Shown: positions 43,461 through 53,789, counted from the first letter of the stretch. The stretch: DNA of 64,000 nucleotides from Streptomyces sp. HUAS MG91 (GCF_040529335.1 NZ_CP159534.1:1054001-1118000), one strand, 5' to 3'. Translations and numbers: made by a program. The notes: a model not told the origin generated them from the letters alone.

Positions 43461-44486
43461 ATGCGTATTGGTGTCCTCACTTCAGGCGGCGACTGTCCCG
43501 GCCTGAACGCGGTGATCCGTTCGGTCGTGCACCGGGCCGTCGTCGACCACGGCGACGAGGTCATCGGCTTCCACGACGGGTGGAAGGGCCTGCTCGAATG
43601 CGACTACCGCAAGCTGGACCTGGACGCGGTGGGCGGCATCCTCGCCCGCGGCGGCACCATCCTCGGATCGTCGCGGGTCCAGCCCGCCCATCTGCGCGAC
43701 GGCGTGGACCGTGCCAAGGGCCATGTCGCCGACCTCGGTCTTGACGCCATCATCCCGATCGGCGGCGAGGGCACGCTCAAGGCGGCCCGGCTGCTGTCCG
43801 ACAACGGGCTGCCGATCGTCGGCGTGCCGAAGACGATCGACAACGACATCGCCGTCACGGACGTGACCTTCGGCTTCGACACCGCCGTCGGGGTCGCGAC
43901 CGAGGCCCTCGACCGGCTGAAGACCACCGCCGAGTCGCACCAGCGAGTGCTGATCGTCGAGGTCATGGGCCGGCACACCGGCTGGATCGCCCTGCACTCG
44001 GGCATGGCCGCCGGTGCGCACGCCGTCGTCGTGCCGGAGCGCCCCTTCGACATCGAGGAGCTGGCCGCGAAGGTCGGCGAGCGGTTCGACGCGGGCAAGA
44101 AGTTCGCGATCGTCGTCGCCGCCGAGGGCGCCAAGCCCCGCGCCGGTTCGATGGCGTTCGACGAGGGCGTCAAGGACATGTACGGGCACGAGCGCTTCGC
44201 CGGGATCGCCCGCCAGCTCTCCATCGAGCTGGAGCAGCGGCTCGGCAAGGAGGCCCGGCCGGTGATCCTCGGTCACGTGCAGCGCGGCGGCACCCCGACC
44301 GCGTACGACCGGGTGCTCGCCACCCGCTTCGGCTGGCACGCCGTGGAGGCCGTGCACCGCGGGGAGTTCGGGCACATGACCGCGCTGCGCGGCACCGACA
44401 TCGTGATGGTGTCGCTGGCCGAGGCCGTGGAGACCCTCAAGACGGTTCCCGAGGAGCGCTACGCCGAGGCGGAGTGCGTGCTCTAG
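43461..44486 (+). CDS. pfkA: ATP-dependent 6-phosphofructokinase
   Basis: 341 residues. MRIGVLTSGGDCPGLNAVIR begins the ATP site. GGEGTLKAA carries Gly at the position that separates ATP- from PPi-dependent enzymes. The catalytic PKTIDND loop follows, and MGRHTGWIA and GHVQRGGTPTAYDR bind fructose 6-phosphate. It catalyses the committed step of glycolysis. The ATG giving the canonical MRIGVLT is chosen over an upstream extension. A strong terminator follows. Confidence 0.95.
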   Translation: MRIGVLTSGGDCPGLNAVIRSVVHRAVVDHGDEVIGFHDGWKGLLECDYRKLDLDAVGGILARGGTILGSSRVQPAHLRDGVDRAKGHVADLGLDAIIPIGGEGTLKAARLLSDNGLPIVGVPKTIDNDIAVTDVTFGFDTAVGVATEALDRLKTTAESHQRVLIVEVMGRHTGWIALHSGMAAGAHAVVVPERPFDIEELAAKVGERFDAGKKFAIVVAAEGAKPRAGSMAFDEGVKDMYGHERFAGIARQLSIELEQRLGKEARPVILGHVQRGGTPTAYDRVLATRFGWHAVEAVHRGEFGHMTALRGTDIVMVSLAEAVETLKTVPEERYAEAECVL

Positions 44487-44502
44487 CCCGTCGCCCCGCC
44501 AG

Positions 44503-44542
44503 AGAACTGCCCCCGGCCGATGTCACGGCCGGGGGCAGTTCT
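44503..44542 (+). terminator. Strong 17-bp hairpin after pfkA
   Basis: Perfect 17-bp arms from AGAACTGCCCCCGGCCG (44503-44519) to 44526-44542 with a 6-nt loop, 17 bp after the stop. It is the clearest intrinsic-type terminator in the window and separates pfkA from the next gene by only 49 bp. Confidence 0.85.
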
Positions 44543-44590
44543 AGTCTGGTGGCGCACAATCCGTACGAATCGAGCACCGGGAGCCGGCCG

Positions 44591-45547
44591 ATGGATCACA
44601 GCGGGCACGGCATGGACGGCATGGACCTGCCGCCGTTCACGCTGGGGAACGGCCTTCAATGGTCGGCCGACCCCTTCTTCCTCGTCGGCTGCCTCCTCGC
44701 CCTCGCGCTCTACGGGTGGGGCGTCGTCCGCCTCGCGCGGCGCGGGGACGCCTGGCCGGTGGCCCGTACCCTCTCGTTCGTCGTGGGCGTGCTCACCATC
44801 GGTCTGGTGATGTGCACCAAGCTGAACGACTACGGCATGGTCATGTTCAGCGTGCACATGGTGCAGCACATGGTGATCAGCATGCTGTCGCCGATCCTGC
44901 TGCTGATGGGCGCCCCGATCACGCTCGCGCTGCGCGCCCTGCCGGTGGCGTCGAAGCGCGGCAGCAAGGGCCCGCGCGAACTGCTCCTGATGCTGCTGCA
45001 CAGCCGCTACATGCGGATCATCACGCATCCCGCGTTCACCATCCCGCTGTTCATCGCGAGCCTGTACGTCCTCTACTTCACCCCGCTCTTCGACTTCCTG
45101 ATGCGGTCGCAGATCGGGCACCTCGCGATGATGGTGCACTTCCTCGCCGTGGGCGTGGTGTTCTTCTGGCCGATCATGGGCGTGGACCCGGGGCCGCACC
45201 GGCCCGGTTACGTGATGCGGATGCTGGAGCTGTTCGCGGGCATGCCGTTCCACGCGTTCTTCGGGATCGCGCTGATGATGGCGAGCACCACGATGGTCGG
45301 CACGTTCGAGAACCCGCCGGCCTCGCTCGGCATCGATCCGATGTCCGACCAGACGGCCGCCGGCGGCATCGCCTGGGCGTTCAGCGAGGTGCCGTCGGTC
45401 CTGGTGCTGCTCGCCCTGCTCTTCCAGTGGAAGAAGTCCGAGGAGCGCCAGGCGCGCCGCAAGGACCGCGCCGCGGACCGGGACGGCGACAAGGAGCTGG
45501 AGGCGTACAACGCCTACCTGGCCTCGCTGAACGCACGCGGGCAGTAG
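44591..45547 (+). CDS. Cytochrome c oxidase assembly factor CtaG/DUF-type membrane protein
   Basis: 318 residues with about seven membrane helices (for example PFFLVGCLLALALYGWG, ISMLSPILLLMGAPITLAL). Histidines on membrane faces (MFSVHMVQHMVISM, MMVHFLAVG, FAGMPFHAFF) suggest a metal site. This is the caa3_CtaG family, tied to copper delivery to cytochrome oxidase. The N-terminal MDHSGHGMDGMD is His/Met-rich, fitting copper binding. Acidic/basic C-tail in the cytosol. Confidence 0.9.
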   Translation: MDHSGHGMDGMDLPPFTLGNGLQWSADPFFLVGCLLALALYGWGVVRLARRGDAWPVARTLSFVVGVLTIGLVMCTKLNDYGMVMFSVHMVQHMVISMLSPILLLMGAPITLALRALPVASKRGSKGPRELLLMLLHSRYMRIITHPAFTIPLFIASLYVLYFTPLFDFLMRSQIGHLAMMVHFLAVGVVFFWPIMGVDPGPHRPGYVMRMLELFAGMPFHAFFGIALMMASTTMVGTFENPPASLGIDPMSDQTAAGGIAWAFSEVPSVLVLLALLFQWKKSEERQARRKDRAADRDGDKELEAYNAYLASLNARGQ

Positions 45548-45648
45548 CGCCACAGGCCGTTCCCGGGTGAGGATGGCCTTCTGGCCGCGGCACGGGCGCC
45601 GCACAACACCGCCGTACGGCGTCCCGGCTGCCGGGAGGAGGGTGTGTG

Positions 45649-45807
45649 ATGCCCGGATCCACGAAGACGATGGGCGTGTTCACCGTCGGTGGCCTGGTGG
45701 CCGTGACCGCCTACACGGTGGCGCTCGGCAGCAATGGCTGGCTCTGGTTCGGCTGGATCGTGCTGGGCCTGATCACGGTGGCGATGGTGGCCTCGCACAA
45801 CCCCTGA
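45649..45807 (+). CDS. Small membrane protein (52 aa)
   Basis: Reads MPGSTKTMGVFTVGGLVAVT, then GWLWFGWIVLGLITVAMVAS: two hydrophobic helices joined by a short turn and almost no soluble part. GGGAGGAGGG lies about eight bases before the ATG. High GC3 supports coding. It sits between the CtaG-like and acyltransferase genes in the same direction. Function unknown. Confidence 0.75.
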   Translation: MPGSTKTMGVFTVGGLVAVTAYTVALGSNGWLWFGWIVLGLITVAMVASHNP

Positions 45808-45875
45808 CACCCGGTCCGGGCGGGGGTTACTGTGCGTTCGCGCCCGTTAGTGCTGCATGGGGGAAGGCGACGGCC

Positions 45876-46592
45876 ATGTTCTACCGACTGCTCAAGTACG
45901 TGATCCTCGGGCCGCTGCTGCGGCTGATGTTCCGGCCGCGCATCGAGGGGCTGGAACACGTTCCGGACGAGGGCGCCGCGATCGTCGCGGGGAACCACCT
46001 GTCGTTCTCGGACCACTTCCTCATGCCGGCGATCCTCAAGCGGCGGATCACGTTCCTGGCGAAGGCCGAGTACTTCACCGGGCCCGGTGTGAAGGGCCGG
46101 CTGACCGCCGCGTTCTTCCGCAGCGCCGGGCAGATCCCGGTCGACCGCTCCGGCAAGGAGGCGGGCCAGGCCGCGATCCGCGAGGGGCTCGGTGTGCTGC
46201 GCCGCGGCGAACTCCTCGGCATCTATCCGGAGGGCACCCGCTCGCACGACGGCCGCCTGTACAAGGGCAAGGTCGGGGTCGCCGCGATGGCGCTGAAGGT
46301 GCAGGTCCCGGTGATCCCGTGCGCGATGATCGGCACGTTCGAGGCGCAGCCGCCGGGCCAGAAGATCCCGAGCATGCGCCGGATCACCATCCGCTTCGGC
46401 AAGCCGCTGGACTTCGCGCGCTATGCGGGGATGGACGGCGAGAAGGCGATCCTGCGGGCGGTCACCGACGAGATCATGTACGCGATCCTGGAGCTGTCCG
46501 GGCAGGAGTACGTGGACAAGTACGCGGCGCAGGTGAAGGCGGAGGCCGAGGAGGCCAAAGCCCGGAAGTTCCCGCGGATGCCCCTCAGCTGA
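45876..46592 (+). CDS. 1-acyl-sn-glycerol-3-phosphate acyltransferase family protein
   Basis: 238 residues. PlsC motifs: NHLSFSDHF (H-x4-D catalytic pair), GQIPVDRSG, YPEGTRSHDG and VIPCAMIGTF. One N-terminal membrane helix (LLKYVILGPLLRLMF). It acylates lysophosphatidic acid or a related lipid at the membrane. The C-terminal tail is charged and helical (KAEAEEAKARKF). Confidence 0.93.
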   Translation: MFYRLLKYVILGPLLRLMFRPRIEGLEHVPDEGAAIVAGNHLSFSDHFLMPAILKRRITFLAKAEYFTGPGVKGRLTAAFFRSAGQIPVDRSGKEAGQAAIREGLGVLRRGELLGIYPEGTRSHDGRLYKGKVGVAAMALKVQVPVIPCAMIGTFEAQPPGQKIPSMRRITIRFGKPLDFARYAGMDGEKAILRAVTDEIMYAILELSGQEYVDKYAAQVKAEAEEAKARKFPRMPLS

Positions 46593-46667
46593 GACGCGCC
46601 GCGGGGCCGCTCTGCGGTGAGCAGAAAAACGTGGGCCCCGGCGCCCTGATCACCGTACGGTCCGGGC

Positions 46668-47699
46668 ATGAAGACGGCTCTGGTGATCGGTGCGACGGGA
46701 CAGATCGGGCGACCGGCGGTACGGGCGCTCGCGCGGGACGGATGGGCGGTGACGGCCGCCTCGCTCGGGGGCGGCCGGGACGCGGACTGGCCGGACGAGG
46801 TGCGGTCGGTGCGGCTCGACCGGGACGACGACGCGGCGCTCGCCGCGCTGGTCGGTGACGGGGTGGATCTCGTCGTGGACATGGTGGCGTTCACGCCGGA
46901 GCACGGGCGGCAGCTCGCGGGCCTCGCCGACCGGGTCGGTTCCGCGGTCGTGGTGTCGAGCGGCGCGGTCTACGTGGACGAGCGGGGCCGCGGCTTCCAC
47001 ACGCAGGAGGAGCCGGACGGCTGGCCCGACTATCCCGTGCCGATCCCGGAGACCTGGCACACGGTGGCCCCGGGAGAGGGGTACGGCGCGCGCAAGGTGC
47101 GGATCGAGCGGGACCTCCTCGCGCTCGGCGACCGGCTGCCGACGACCGTGCTGCGGGCGTCCGCCGTGCACGGCCCGCACTGCCGCACCCCGCGCGAGCT
47201 GTACTTCGTGAAGCGGAACCTGGACGGGCGCCGGACGCGGGTGCTCGCGTACAACGGCACGAGCACGTTCCACCCGGCGAGCGTGCACAACCTGGCGGAG
47301 CTGGTGCGGCTGGCGGCGGCCAGGCCCGGCTCGCGGGTGCTGAACGGGGCCGATCCCGACCATCCCTCGGTCGGTGAGATCGGCGCGATGATCGACGCGC
47401 TGATGGGGGTGGAGACGGAGTCGGTGCTCGTCGACGGCCCGCCGCCGGCGCCGAACGTCGGGGACTCCCCGTGGGCGGTGCCGCGCCCGCTGATCGTCGA
47501 CATGTCGGCCGCCGAACGCGAACTGGGGTACGCGCCGGTGACGACGTACGCCGAGGCGCTTCCCGAGACGGTGGAGTGGCTGGCCGCGCGGCTGCGCGAG
47601 CGGGACTGGCGGGACGGCTTCCCGAAGATGCTGGCCTCGTACACGGCCGGGATCTTCGACTACGCGGCCGAGGACGCCTGGCTGGCGGCCCGGACATGA
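46668..47699 (+). CDS. NAD-dependent epimerase/dehydratase-like protein
   Basis: 343 residues, extended SDR fold with nucleotide-binding ALVIGATGQIGRPAVRAL. VVVSSGAVYVDERG provides the Ser/Tyr region, and YGARKVRIERDL the Tyr-x-x-x-Lys (YGARK). The C-terminal half with LNGADPDHPSVGEIGAMID binds substrate. It is a typical stand-alone reductase/epimerase in actinobacteria; the substrate cannot be told. It ends at a bidirectional terminator. Confidence 0.85.
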   Translation: MKTALVIGATGQIGRPAVRALARDGWAVTAASLGGGRDADWPDEVRSVRLDRDDDAALAALVGDGVDLVVDMVAFTPEHGRQLAGLADRVGSAVVVSSGAVYVDERGRGFHTQEEPDGWPDYPVPIPETWHTVAPGEGYGARKVRIERDLLALGDRLPTTVLRASAVHGPHCRTPRELYFVKRNLDGRRTRVLAYNGTSTFHPASVHNLAELVRLAAARPGSRVLNGADPDHPSVGEIGAMIDALMGVETESVLVDGPPPAPNVGDSPWAVPRPLIVDMSAAERELGYAPVTTYAEALPETVEWLAARLRERDWRDGFPKMLASYTAGIFDYAAEDAWLAART

Positions 47700-47702
47700 C
47701 GG

Positions 47703-47734
47703 ACGGCCCGGCCCCTTTCCCGGGGCCGGGCCGT
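47703..47734. terminator. Bidirectional terminator between convergent genes
   Basis: Perfect 13-bp arms ACGGCCCGGCCCC / GGGGCCGGGCCGT with a 6-nt loop, placed 4 bp after one stop and 15 bp from the other. It suits both converging transcripts. Confidence 0.8.
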
Positions 47735-47748
47735 TCGGCTTCAGCGGG

Positions 47749-49398
47749 TCAGGGCTTCGGGGTGGCGTGCGGGGTGCACGTCACGTCCTTGCCATCGACC
47801 TCGCCGGTGAGCAGGTACGTGTCGACCCGGTCGTTGATGCAGGGGTTGGTCAGACCGGTGACACCGTGCGAGCCCGCGTCCTTCTCGGTGATGAGGCGGG
47901 AGCCCTTGAAACGCTTGTGCAGCTCGACGGCGCCCTCGTACGGGGTGGCGGCGTCGCGCTCCGACTGGACGATGAGGACGGAGGGCAGGCCCTTGCCCGT
48001 CTTCACGTCGATCGGCGTCTGCTGCTTCGTCTTCCACGTCGCGCACGGCAGGTTCATCCAGGCGTTGGCCCACGTCATGAACGGGTACTTCTTGTTCAGT
48101 TCCGTGTTGTCCCGGTCCCACTTCGACCAGCTGGTGGGCCACTTGGCGTCGGCGCACTCGACGGCGGTGTAGACCGCGTTGCTGTTCTCCGAGGACGCGT
48201 TGCCCGCCGTGTCCGACAGGTCGGGGGCGGCGGCGTCGATCAGCGCCTGCGTGTCACCGGCGACGTACTTGCTCCAGATCTGGGCGGTGGGCGCCCACGA
48301 GGAGTCGTAGTACGGCGCGCTCTGGAAGAAGCTGATCAGCTCGGCCGGGCCGAGGACCCCGCCGATGGGGTTCTTCTTCGCGGCGGCGCGCAGGGTCTCC
48401 CACTGGTGCTGGACCTTGGCGCGGGTGTCGCCGAGGTGGTAGGTCGCGTCGTTCTTGGCGACCCAGTCCTGCCAGTCCTTCCAGCGGCCCTCGAAGGCGA
48501 TGTCCTGGTTCAGGTTCGCCTCGTACCAGATGTTGCTCTTCTCGGGGTTGACGACGCTGTCCACGATCATGCGGCGGACGTGGCCCGGGAAGAGGGTGCC
48601 GTAGACGGCGCCCAGGTAGGTGCCGTAGGAGACGCCCAGGTAGTTGAGCTTCTTCTCGCCGAGAGCGGCCCGGATGACGTCCAGGTCGCGCGCGGTGTTC
48701 GGCGTCGTCATGTACGGCAGCATCTCGCCGCTGCGCTCGTAGCAACCGTCCGCGTACTCCTTGGCGAGCTTGCGCTGGGCGCGCTTGTCCGCCTCGGAGT
48801 CGGGGACCGGGTCGGCCTTGGGAGCCTTGACGAACTCCTGCGGGTCGATGCAGGAGATCGGCGCGGAGTGGCCGACGCCGCGCGGGTCGAAGCCGACGAA
48901 GTCGTACGCCTTCGAGGTCTTCGCCCACAGCGGGTTCTTGTTGGTCACCCGCGTCGGGAAGCGCATGCCGGAGCCGCCGGGGCCGCCCGGGTTGTAGACG
49001 AGGGCGCCCTGGCGCTCGCCCTTGGTGCCGGTGCTGACGGCACGGTCGACGGCCAGCTTGATCTGCTTGCCGAAGGGCCGCGCGTAGTCGAGCGGCACGC
49101 TGACGTAGCCGCACTGGATCGGCTTGGCCAGTGCCCAGTCCGCGGGACAGTCCTGCCAGTCGATGCCGCGCTTCGCCGCCTGGGCCGCGGCGATGGCCGC
49201 GCCCACCGCCTCACGGTTGTGGTTGCTCGCGCCGTTCGAGTGCTGCGCCGACGCGTTGGCGGAAGGGGCGGTGACCGCTCCCGCTATCAGCGCCGCCACG
49301 GCGACGGCACCGGCGGAACCGGCCACCACCCTCCGTCTGCCGCTTCCCGTCTGTCGAGTCCGTCTCAAGAGAGCCCTCCCGTACATGGATTCGATCAT
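47749..49398 (-). CDS. Secreted tripeptidyl aminopeptidase (S33 family)
   Basis: About 549 residues. The start is placed at MIESMYGRALLRR; longer and shorter options exist. A basic N-terminus and hydrophobic core (VVAGSAGAVAVAALIAGAVTA) form a signal peptide. The alpha/beta hydrolase core has YNPGGPGGSGM, FVGFDPRGVGHS and the nucleophile LGVSYGTYLG. The C-terminal TAP-like domain has IVQSERDAATPYEGA and DAGSHGVTG (His). It removes tripeptides from secreted or host proteins outside the cell. Confidence 0.9.
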   Translation of the reverse strand: MIESMYGRALLRRTRQTGSGRRRVVAGSAGAVAVAALIAGAVTAPSANASAQHSNGASNHNREAVGAAIAAAQAAKRGIDWQDCPADWALAKPIQCGYVSVPLDYARPFGKQIKLAVDRAVSTGTKGERQGALVYNPGGPGGSGMRFPTRVTNKNPLWAKTSKAYDFVGFDPRGVGHSAPISCIDPQEFVKAPKADPVPDSEADKRAQRKLAKEYADGCYERSGEMLPYMTTPNTARDLDVIRAALGEKKLNYLGVSYGTYLGAVYGTLFPGHVRRMIVDSVVNPEKSNIWYEANLNQDIAFEGRWKDWQDWVAKNDATYHLGDTRAKVQHQWETLRAAAKKNPIGGVLGPAELISFFQSAPYYDSSWAPTAQIWSKYVAGDTQALIDAAAPDLSDTAGNASSENSNAVYTAVECADAKWPTSWSKWDRDNTELNKKYPFMTWANAWMNLPCATWKTKQQTPIDVKTGKGLPSVLIVQSERDAATPYEGAVELHKRFKGSRLITEKDAGSHGVTGLTNPCINDRVDTYLLTGEVDGKDVTCTPHATPKP

Positions 49399-49517
49399 TA
49401 CGTCGATCGGGTTGCCGACCGGTACCGGGATCCTGTCGGCTGTGAGCACCCTGAGGACAGTCGCGACGTCCGATCTTTACCAATCCGATAAACGGGATAA
49501 CTCGCCCCGGTGAGCGG

Positions 49518-50288
49518 TCAGTCGGCCAGACGGAGCAATGCCGCGTCGAGCGTGCGACGCAGCAGCAGGGCGTCCGGGGCGACCGCGGTGACGAGGACGG
49601 CGGGGCCCGCGAGCGGGGTGAGCGCGGCCGTGCCCCGCTCGTCCAGGACGGCGGCGGCCGGCCGGTCGGTCTCGAACTCCGGCCGTACGACGACCAGCTG
49701 GCCCAGCGCGCGGTGCCCGGCCAGGACGGCGGGACCGTCCCAGCCGCCGGGCGCTCCGGGTCCGCAGGCCAGTTCCTGGTCCAGGAGCGGGCGGCCGGCG
49801 CGGTGGACGGTCAGCCGGCTGGTCAGCCGGCCCGGCTCCTCCCCCACCCGGCCGAGCACCTGCTCCTCGCGCAGCACGAGCCGGGCGCCCGGGGCGAGCT
49901 CGGCGCGGGTGGTGACGCGCAGGTCGCTGCCGTGCGCCGAGATCAGCTGTTCGGGCAGCCAGTCGAGGCGGGCCCCGTCGGCGACGGTGAGCCGGACGTT
50001 GTAGTGGGCCTCGCCCTTGGCCTGCCCGGGCAGCGCGAGCGTGGCGGCCACGGAGCCGATGTGCAGCCGGGCGCCCTCGTCCGCGCGGGCCTCGACGGTG
50101 AAGCGGTCGCCGCCGAGGGGGCCGCTCATCGCGCCGACGAGCATGACGCGTGCCTCGTCGGCGTGCGCGGCCCGGGTGCGGCGCACGGCGAGCGAGCCCT
50201 CGCCCTCCAGGGCCGGCAGGGCGGTGCCGCCCCGGCCGTCGCCGCGGGCGGCGATCCGGGCGGTGGACCGGACACCCGCCGACATCAC
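49518..50288 (-). CDS. ureD: Urease accessory protein UreD (UreH)
   Basis: 256 residues. It has the UreD beta-helix pattern, with [49 protein letters not shown] and [14 protein letters not shown]. It scaffolds UreF and UreG on apo-urease during nickel insertion. Last gene of the operon; it overlaps the ureG stop as ATGA. Confidence 0.92.
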   Translation of the reverse strand: MMSAGVRSTARIAARGDGRGGTALPALEGEGSLAVRRTRAAHADEARVMLVGAMSGPLGGDRFTVEARADEGARLHIGSVAATLALPGQAKGEAHYNVRLTVADGARLDWLPEQLISAHGSDLRVTTRAELAPGARLVLREEQVLGRVGEEPGRLTSRLTVHRAGRPLLDQELACGPGAPGGWDGPAVLAGHRALGQLVVVRPEFETDRPAAAVLDERGTAALTPLAGPAVLVTAVAPDALLLRRTLDAALLRLAD

Positions 50289-50971
50289 GCCGTCCAGGCC
50301 GCGAGCCGGCCGCGCGCCCAGGCGGCCACGTCACCGACACCGCCCTCGGAGCGCAGCGACTGGAGGATCACGGGGAGTTCGTCACGCTGCGCCTTGGCGT
50401 CCGCGGCCATCCGGTCCAGGTCGGAGCCGACGTACGGGGCGAGGTCGGTCTTGTTGATGACGAGCAGGTCGGCGGTGGTGACGCCGGGTCCGCCCTTGCG
50501 CGGGATGTCGTCGCCGCCCGCGACGTCGATCACGAAGATCTGGGCGTCGACGAGGCCCTTGGAGAAGGTCGCGGTGAGGTTGTCGCCACCGGACTCCACG
50601 AGGATGAGGTCGAGCGGCCCGACCTCGTCCTCCAGGTCCTCGACGGCCTCCAGGTTGGCGGAGATGTCGTCGCGGATGGCGGTGTGCGGGCAGGCGCCGG
50701 TCTCCACGGCGGTGATCCGCTCGGGCGGCAGCACGGCTTCGCGCAGCAGGAACTCGGCGTCCTCGCGCGTGTAGATGTCGTTGGTGACGACGGCGAGGGA
50801 CAGTTCGTCGCGCAGGGTGCGGCAGAGCGCGGCGACGGTCGCGGTCTTGCCGGACCCGACCGGTCCGCCGAGGCCGATGCGCAGGGCGCGCCGGGTCCCG
50901 TCGGGCCGCCGGGCGTCGGCGGAGACGGCGGAGGCTTCGTCGTGGGTGTGTCCAAGGTGCATAGCGATCAC
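50285..50971 (-). CDS. ureG: Urease accessory GTPase UreG
   Basis: 228 residues. A His-containing N-terminus (MHLGHTHDE) leads to the P-loop [14 protein letters not shown], then [14 protein letters not shown], the CPH metal motif ([13 protein letters not shown]) and [10 protein letters not shown]. It delivers nickel to urease with GTP hydrolysis. As no ureE is seen, UreG alone may take nickel from the transporter. A 95-bp gap with a repeat separates it from ureF. Confidence 0.95.
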   Translation of the reverse strand: MIAMHLGHTHDEASAVSADARRPDGTRRALRIGLGGPVGSGKTATVAALCRTLRDELSLAVVTNDIYTREDAEFLLREAVLPPERITAVETGACPHTAIRDDISANLEAVEDLEDEVGPLDLILVESGGDNLTATFSKGLVDAQIFVIDVAGGDDIPRKGGPGVTTADLLVINKTDLAPYVGSDLDRMAADAKAQRDELPVILQSLRSEGGVGDVAAWARGRLAAWTA

Positions 50972-50992
50972 GGCTCCAGAAGGAATGTCTTT

Positions 50993-51062
50993 TCAGCCTG
51001 TCCGGCGTTCGATGACGAGGCCGTTCAGGCCGATGAGGGTGGTCCGGGGGCGCAGCCCCCGG
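50993..51062. repeat. Streptomyces-type intergenic repeat with hairpin inside ure operon
   Basis: CAGCCTGTCCGGCGTTCGATGA is followed by a CGAGGCCGTTCAGGCCGATG segment and an 8-bp hairpin CCGGGGGC-GCA-GCCCCCGG (51044-51062). I recognise this composition as a common intergenic repeat in the genus. It lies between ureF and ureG and may reduce downstream expression or stabilise the 5' transcript. Confidence 0.55.
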
Positions 51063-51066
51063 GGGT

Positions 51067-51741
51067 TCAGGAAGCGAACAGCCGCACGGGCCAGGCGGCA
51101 TGCGCCTCGGCCCCGATCTCCAGCAGCGGAGCGCTCCCGGCGGGCAGCGCGTCGACCCCGAGGTCGACGGCCCGGCGGGCAGCGTCCACGGCATCGGCCA
51201 CCACCCGGTCGAGCTCCGGCGCGAGCCGCGCCAGAGCCCCGGTCGCGTCGAACGGATCGAGGCTGAGCAACCGCACGACGGCGGTCGCGGGCCCGCTGAT
51301 CCCTTCGTACGCGGAGCAGTACGCGGCGTCCTCGGGCCCGAGCCCGGCGGCCCGGGCGGTGAGCCCGAGCACCACCGGCTGATGGGCGCCCTTGGGAAAC
51401 CGCTGCGCCAGGGCGTCGAGTTCGGGGTGCGGCCAGGTGGCGCGGGCGGCGCGCATGAGCTGCCGCCCCAGCTTGCGGGCCGCGACCCGCAGTGCGGCCG
51501 ACGGGGTCCTGGCGTCGGCGGCCGCGTCCAGGGCGACCGGGTCGACGCCGAGCGCCGCCGCGGCGGCGAGGGCCGCCGAGACCGCCCCGCTGGTGTGCAG
51601 GCGGCCGCGGCAGAACTCCTCCAGGCTCGCGCCGCCGGTGATGCGGCCCGCCCTGACCGCGGCCTCCGCCCCGCCGGAGTGGGCGTGCCCTCCGGCGGGG
51701 AAGCGGCCGTCGGCCAGGACGAGCAGGGTCGCGCGTGTCAT
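51067..51741 (-). CDS. ureF: Urease accessory protein UreF
   Basis: 224 residues, all-helical. Typical blocks are LLVLADGRFPAGGHAHSGGAE, GASLEEFCRGRL and a C-terminal AHAAWPVRLFAS. It forms the UreD-UreF-UreG complex and gates GTP hydrolysis. Lies 22 bp after ureC. Confidence 0.92.
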   Translation of the reverse strand: MTRATLLVLADGRFPAGGHAHSGGAEAAVRAGRITGGASLEEFCRGRLHTSGAVSAALAAAAALGVDPVALDAAADARTPSAALRVAARKLGRQLMRAARATWPHPELDALAQRFPKGAHQPVVLGLTARAAGLGPEDAAYCSAYEGISGPATAVVRLLSLDPFDATGALARLAPELDRVVADAVDAARRAVDLGVDALPAGSAPLLEIGAEAHAAWPVRLFAS

Positions 51742-51763
51742 GAGATACGTACCCGTCCCGGCA

Positions 51764-53485
51764 TCAGAACAGGAAGTACCGCTGCGCGAGCGGCAGTTCG
51801 GCGGCCGGGGCGGGTTCGACGAGTTCGCCGTCGATGGTCACGGCGAAGGAGTCGGGGGCGACCTCGACGCGCGGCAGGGCATCGTTGTTGATCATGTCCG
51901 CCTTGGTGCGGCCGCGAGTGGACCGGATCGGGACGAAGGACCGGTCGAGCCCGAGGCGCTCCACGAGCCCGTCCTCGATCGCCGCCTCCGTCACGAAGTT
52001 GAGCGAGTTGGCCGCCGGCGCCTTGCCGTGGGCGCCGAACATCGGGCGCGGCAGCACCGGCTGCGGGGTGGGGATGGAGGCGTTGGCGTCGCCCATCTGC
52101 GCGTAGGCGATCTGTCCGCCCTTCAGGACCACCTGCGGCTTCACGCCGAAGAACCTCGGGTCCCAGAGCACCAGGTCGGCCAGCTTGCCGCTCTCGACGG
52201 AACCGAGTTCGCCCTCGATGCCCTGGGCGATCGCCGCGTTGATCGTGTATTTGGCGACATAGCGACGCGCGCGCTGGTTGTCGGCGCGCAGGTCGCCGGG
52301 GAGCAGGCCGCGGCGGCGCTTCATCACGTGCGCGGTCTGCCAGGTGCGCATGATGACCTCGCCGATGCGGCCCATGGCCTGCGAGTCCGAGGACATGATC
52401 GAGATGGCGCCCATGTCGTGCAGGACGTCCTCGGCCGCGATGGTGGTGGGCCGGATGCGGGACTCGGCGAAGGCCAGGTCCTCGGGGACCGCCGGGTTGA
52501 GGTGGTGGCAGACCATCAGCATGTCGAGGTGCTCCTCGACGGTGTTGACGGTGTGCGGCCGGGTCGGGTTGGTGGACGACGGCAGCATGTTGGGCAGCTG
52601 CACGGCGGTGATCATGTCGGGGGCGTGGCCGCCGCCCGCGCCCTCGACGTGGAAGGCGTGCAGGGTGCGGCCGCCGACGGCGTCGAAGGTGTCCTGGACG
52701 AATCCGGCCTCGTTCAGGGTGTCGGAGTGGACGGCGAGCTGGGCGCCGGACTCCTCGCAGACGTCGAGGCAGGCGGAGATCACGGCCGGGGTCGCGCCCC
52801 AGTCCTCGTGGATCTTGAATCCGCAGACCCCGGCGCGCAGTTGGTCGCGCATGGACTCCTTCGACATGGTGTTGCCCTTGCCGAGGAAGCCGATGTTGAC
52901 GGGGCTGTTCTCCATGGCCGCGAACATCCGGGCGAGGTGCCAGGAGCCGGGCGTGATGGTGGTGGCCTTCGATCCCTCGGCGGGTCCGGTGCCGCCGCCG
53001 ACGAGCGTGGTCACGCCGGATGCCAGCGCCTCGTCGACGATGGTCGGCGAGATGAAGTGGATGTGGGTGTCGATGCCGCCCGCGGTGACGATCTTGCCGT
53101 TGCCGGCCAGGATCTCGGTCTCGGGGCCTATGACGAGATCGGGGTGGACGCCGTCCATGGTGTCCGGGTTGCCGGACTTGCCGATGGCGATGATCCGGCC
53201 GTCACGGATGCCGATGTCGGCCTTGACGATGCCCCAGTGGTCGATGATCACGGCGCCGGTGATGACGGTGTCCGGGGTGCCTTGCGCGCGCGTGGCGCGC
53301 GACTGGCCCATGGACTCGCGGATGACCTTGCCGCCGCCGAAGACGGCCTCGTCGCCGGAGCGGCCGGGACCGCCGCTGCGGTCCTCCTCGATCTCGACGA
53401 ACAGGTCGGTGTCGGCGAGCCGGATGCGGTCGCCCGTGGTGGGGCCGAACAGATCGGCGTAGGCGGCGCGGGACAGCTCAGGCAT
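51764..53485 (-). CDS. ureC: Urease alpha subunit UreC
   Basis: 573 residues. Nickel ligands are visible: [12 protein letters not shown] (two His), the carbamylated Lys in [25 protein letters not shown], and [16 protein letters not shown] (Asp). The mobile flap has [13 protein letters not shown] with the catalytic His. It hydrolyses urea to ammonia and carbamate in the cytosol. The N-terminal [25 protein letters not shown] is canonical. It overlaps the ureB stop by 8 bp. Confidence 0.97.
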   Translation of the reverse strand: MPELSRAAYADLFGPTTGDRIRLADTDLFVEIEEDRSGGPGRSGDEAVFGGGKVIRESMGQSRATRAQGTPDTVITGAVIIDHWGIVKADIGIRDGRIIAIGKSGNPDTMDGVHPDLVIGPETEILAGNGKIVTAGGIDTHIHFISPTIVDEALASGVTTLVGGGTGPAEGSKATTITPGSWHLARMFAAMENSPVNIGFLGKGNTMSKESMRDQLRAGVCGFKIHEDWGATPAVISACLDVCEESGAQLAVHSDTLNEAGFVQDTFDAVGGRTLHAFHVEGAGGGHAPDMITAVQLPNMLPSSTNPTRPHTVNTVEEHLDMLMVCHHLNPAVPEDLAFAESRIRPTTIAAEDVLHDMGAISIMSSDSQAMGRIGEVIMRTWQTAHVMKRRRGLLPGDLRADNQRARRYVAKYTINAAIAQGIEGELGSVESGKLADLVLWDPRFFGVKPQVVLKGGQIAYAQMGDANASIPTPQPVLPRPMFGAHGKAPAANSLNFVTEAAIEDGLVERLGLDRSFVPIRSTRGRTKADMINNDALPRVEVAPDSFAVTIDGELVEPAPAAELPLAQRYFLF

Positions 53486-53789
53486 CGAGGGGACCTCCGG
53501 TCTCGCCGCGCAGGCCGGGGACGATCCGGCGGCCCGCCAGGGGTAGGAGTTCGACGTCGACGGGGATGCCGGGCTCGAAGCGGACGGCGGTGCCCGCGGC
53601 GATGTTCAGCCGCTTGCCGCGGGCGGCGGCGCGGTCGAAGTCGAGACCGGGGTTGGCCTCGGCGAAGTGGTAGTGGGAACCGACCTGCACGGGGCGGTCG
53701 GCGGCGTTGAGGACGGTCACACGGGTGACGTCGCGGCCCTCGTTGTACACGACGGGCTCGTCGGCGAAGAGGATCTCTCCGGGAATCAT
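53478..53789 (-). CDS. ureB: Urease beta subunit UreB
   Basis: 103 residues. [19 protein letters not shown] opens the family, with [18 protein letters not shown] and FEPG...VELLPLAG following. The ATG at 53789 gives the usual length; an 11-residue longer frame lacks family support. It packs with UreA and UreC into the trimer of trimers. Confidence 0.95.
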   Translation of the reverse strand: MIPGEILFADEPVVYNEGRDVTRVTVLNAADRPVQVGSHYHFAEANPGLDFDRAAARGKRLNIAAGTAVRFEPGIPVDVELLPLAGRRIVPGLRGETGGPLDA